Assembly (NCBI GenBank): GCA_964480455.1 | Contig: CAYZQI010000006.1 | Span: 4,990-68,989 of the forward strand | Length of the DNA: 64,000 bases | Source of the DNA: JAABSX01 sp964480455 | GTDB lineage: Bacteria > Bacteroidota > Bacteroidia > Cytophagales > Microscillaceae | Direction: 5' to 3' | Part shown: piece by piece, positions 62,800 to 64,000 of the stretch | How positions within the stretch are numbered: position 1 is the stretch's first letter | Layout: each line of letters opens with the position of its first letter | Made by a program: the position numbers and the translations under genes | The notes under the pieces: generated by a model | Seen by the model: the letters and a program-made list of their open reading frames with translations, nothing else | Databases searched by the model: none | What the model was told of the DNA's origin: nothing

Positions 62800-62893
62800 A
62801 ATTTTACTGAAAATAGATATTTCAAAATTACGCTTTTTTTTGGATACTTTATCTTTAAATTAGTGTTGAGGCAGCTTAAAAATTAGAAATTAG

Positions 62894-63532
62894 TTAATCA
62901 TTATTCTTTAATTGCGCCTTCAAAAAAGCTACCAATACAGCCAAGCCCTTTTCGTATTGATGGTTGTTGGGAATGATAATATCTGATTCGTATTTGTGTG
63001 GAGCTATAAACTGCTGATAAGAAGGGAAGACGTGGTACTCATAGCGGTAGAGAACATCTTCGAGGTCATAGCCTCTTTCTTCGTTATCCCTCAAGATTCT
63101 TCTCTTCAAGCGTATGTGGTCTTCTACATCTATAAATACCTTTAAATCAAACAAAGACCTGAACCGCTGGTCTTGAAAAATAAATAACCCTTCAACCAAG
63201 ATAATGGGTGCAGTAAATAAACAAATTTCTTTGGGAGTTTTCTCGGGGTTATTGAATGTATATTCTGTAAAGCGAACTTCTTCTCCGTTTCGGAGCTTTT
63301 CTACATCTCTCACATAGCTATCCATGTCTATTGCCTGAGGGGTATCAAAGTTGATAACACCTTGGACATCTTTTTGCTGTTGTTCACGAGGTTTGTAGTA
63401 GTTATCTTGCGATACCAAACACACTTCTCGAGCCTTAAAATACGCTAAAAGGCTATTAAGAAAGGAGGTTTTACCTGAACCACTTGCTCCTGTAATGCCT
63501 ACAATAAAAGGTGATGTTCGTTTTGAATCCAT
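62894..63532 (-). CDS. udk: uridine kinase
   Basis: This cytosolic pyrimidine salvage enzyme phosphorylates uridine and cytidine with ATP or GTP. The 212 residues are the usual length. P-loop GITGASGSGKTSFL is at about 12-25, followed by VCLVSQDNYYKPREQQ with the nucleoside-binding DNYY, NFDTPQAIDMD, and LVEGLFIFQDQRFR. The lid arginines occur in RLKRRILRDNEERG. ATG start. Stand-alone here; the gene to its right is broken. Confidence 0.93.
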   Translation of the reverse strand: MDSKRTSPFIVGITGASGSGKTSFLNSLLAYFKAREVCLVSQDNYYKPREQQQKDVQGVINFDTPQAIDMDSYVRDVEKLRNGEEVRFTEYTFNNPEKTPKEICLFTAPIILVEGLFIFQDQRFRSLFDLKVFIDVEDHIRLKRRILRDNEERGYDLEDVLYRYEYHVFPSYQQFIAPHKYESDIIIPNNHQYEKGLAVLVAFLKAQLKNND

Positions 63533-63603
63533 AGCGTAAAATTACAGGCTTTTTAGCAATAACGAAATCACCACAAGAAAAAACAACTATTAAATAAGCA
63601 GAT

Positions 63604-63837
63604 TTATTGCTCCACAATTTCGCCCGAACCTGATATAGCACTTGTGAGTTGTAATGGAGTACCTGTATTGATAATTTTACTTGTTCCGCTAATGTGTGCA
63701 TCAAGTAACTAGTTTACTTGCACCAAGATTTTTCCTGAGCCTGAAATATTGTAATAGCTATTTTCACTTTGAAGCCCTTGGTTTTCAATTTTTCCTGAGC
63801 CACTATTTTTGAACAGCGTCATGGCTATAAGTGTCAT
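63604..63837 (-). pseudogene. broken head-GIN (DUF2807-type) adhesin remnant
   Basis: Reading the minus strand from ATG 63837 gives MTLIAMTLFKNSGSGKIENQ and NISGSGKILVQVN. An in-frame TAG (63709-63711) follows, then LLDAHISGTSKIINTGTPLQ and ISGSGEIVEQ to a stop at 63604. The repeated SGSG(K/E)I motifs, each on a beta-strand rung, match the C-terminal end of head-GIN (DUF2807) beta-helix proteins of Bacteroidota. The N-terminal signal and most of the domain are missing and one stop interrupts the frame. It is therefore a 5'-truncated relic, although a sequencing error at the TAG cannot be excluded. Confidence 0.65.
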
Positions 63838-63952
63838 TTAACATCTTGACCATCACTATTGCAGGTACTATAGCAGGGCTACCCCTTCTGGTCTGAGGTT
63901 GTGGAATTAAGCGTAACCCACAATAGCAAACTGGTCGGACGGGTCTGAAGTT

Positions 63953-63977
63953 TGTTCTGAGCGAGATGCTCAGAACA
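63953..63977. repeat. perfect 10-bp hairpin at window edge
   Basis: TGTTCTGAGC pairs perfectly with GCTCAGAACA around GAGAT. It lies in unassigned sequence after the broken head-GIN gene and could be part of a repeat element. Confidence 0.55.
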
Positions 63978-64000
63978 GTTGCTGTTGCGGGTATGCAAAG

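Larger units (their letters stand above)
63533..64000. other. degenerate region at window edge
   Basis: No intact gene in the last 470 bases. They hold a broken head-GIN gene (63604-63837) and a hairpin-rich segment of unknown origin that continues past the window. Confidence 0.5.

Noticed and set aside
63471..63704. 77-codon minus-strand frame at the window edge
   Set aside because: It overlaps the start of uridine kinase out of frame and runs through the head-GIN relic in the wrong frame.
1..64000. tRNA, rRNA or CRISPR arrays
   Set aside because: No cloverleaf with CCA-adjacent T-arm, no ribosomal RNA blocks and no regularly spaced direct repeats were seen on reading both strands; a covariance-model scan was not possible.

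Overview
The window reads as a low-GC chromosomal segment from a gliding-type member of the Bacteroidota, most likely a Cytophagales-like lineage. The evidence is: a fused lpxC/fabZ gene; a porP-gldK-gldL-gldM-gldN locus (type IX secretion and gliding); DUF4836, DUF4271 and head-GIN families; a malic enzyme fused to a phosphotransacetylase domain; a near absence of Shine-Dalgarno sequences; and at least one promoter of the TTTG / TAnnTTTG type. No tRNA, rRNA, CRISPR array or phage module was seen. The exact genus cannot be told from the sequence alone.

Layout. 1-3.5 kb: lipid A operon lpxD-lpxC/fabZ-lpxA ending in a hairpin terminator. 3.5-9.3 kb: FMN reductase, gpsA, a wrecked IS3-family transposase with unidentified coding debris, a surface lipoprotein, a PLP aminotransferase and a short inverted-repeat element. 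9.3-12 kb: two adjacent acyl-CoA dehydrogenase genes, one lacking the usual catalytic glutamate. 12-16.6 kb: an orphan response regulator behind a secreted GPY-repeat protein, then TraB/GumN and DUF2452 proteins. 16.8-24.5 kb: a solitary nqrF, ogt, an RlpA-like lipoprotein, a membrane-anchored MutS-like ATPase with an FtsX-like permease, and clpX. 24.8-28.5 kb: a MacB-like permease, a coiled-coil membrane protein and the infC-rpmI-rplT translation operon, in which infC appears to start at AUU behind a perfect AGGAGG.

29-43 kb holds the main system. After a cyclase-family protein and hemW come a BamA/TamA-like barrel, a DUF4271 membrane protein, hemD, and then porP, gldK, gldL, gldM and three consecutive gldN paralogs. 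Stem-loops lie between several of these genes, and terminator-like hairpins follow the first and second gldN. A convergent TetR gene borders the cluster. Across a divergent intergenic region with two matching 18-bp operator-like palindromes, that TetR gene faces a small secreted protein gene.

44-64 kb: a short-chain dehydrogenase, a DUF192 lipoprotein, the malic enzyme, a second inverted-repeat element containing a perfect GC-rich hairpin, a 1005-residue exported TPR-CHAT protein, L-serine dehydratase, a DUF4836 lipoprotein, an AraC-regulated RND efflux operon (adaptor, permease, TolC), uridine kinase and a broken head-GIN gene at the edge.

The strongest candidates for something new are the triple gldN array with its internal hairpins, the TetR double-operator module, the GG(T/C)TCTCTGACAA inverted-repeat family, and the secreted repeat protein paired with an orphan regulator.
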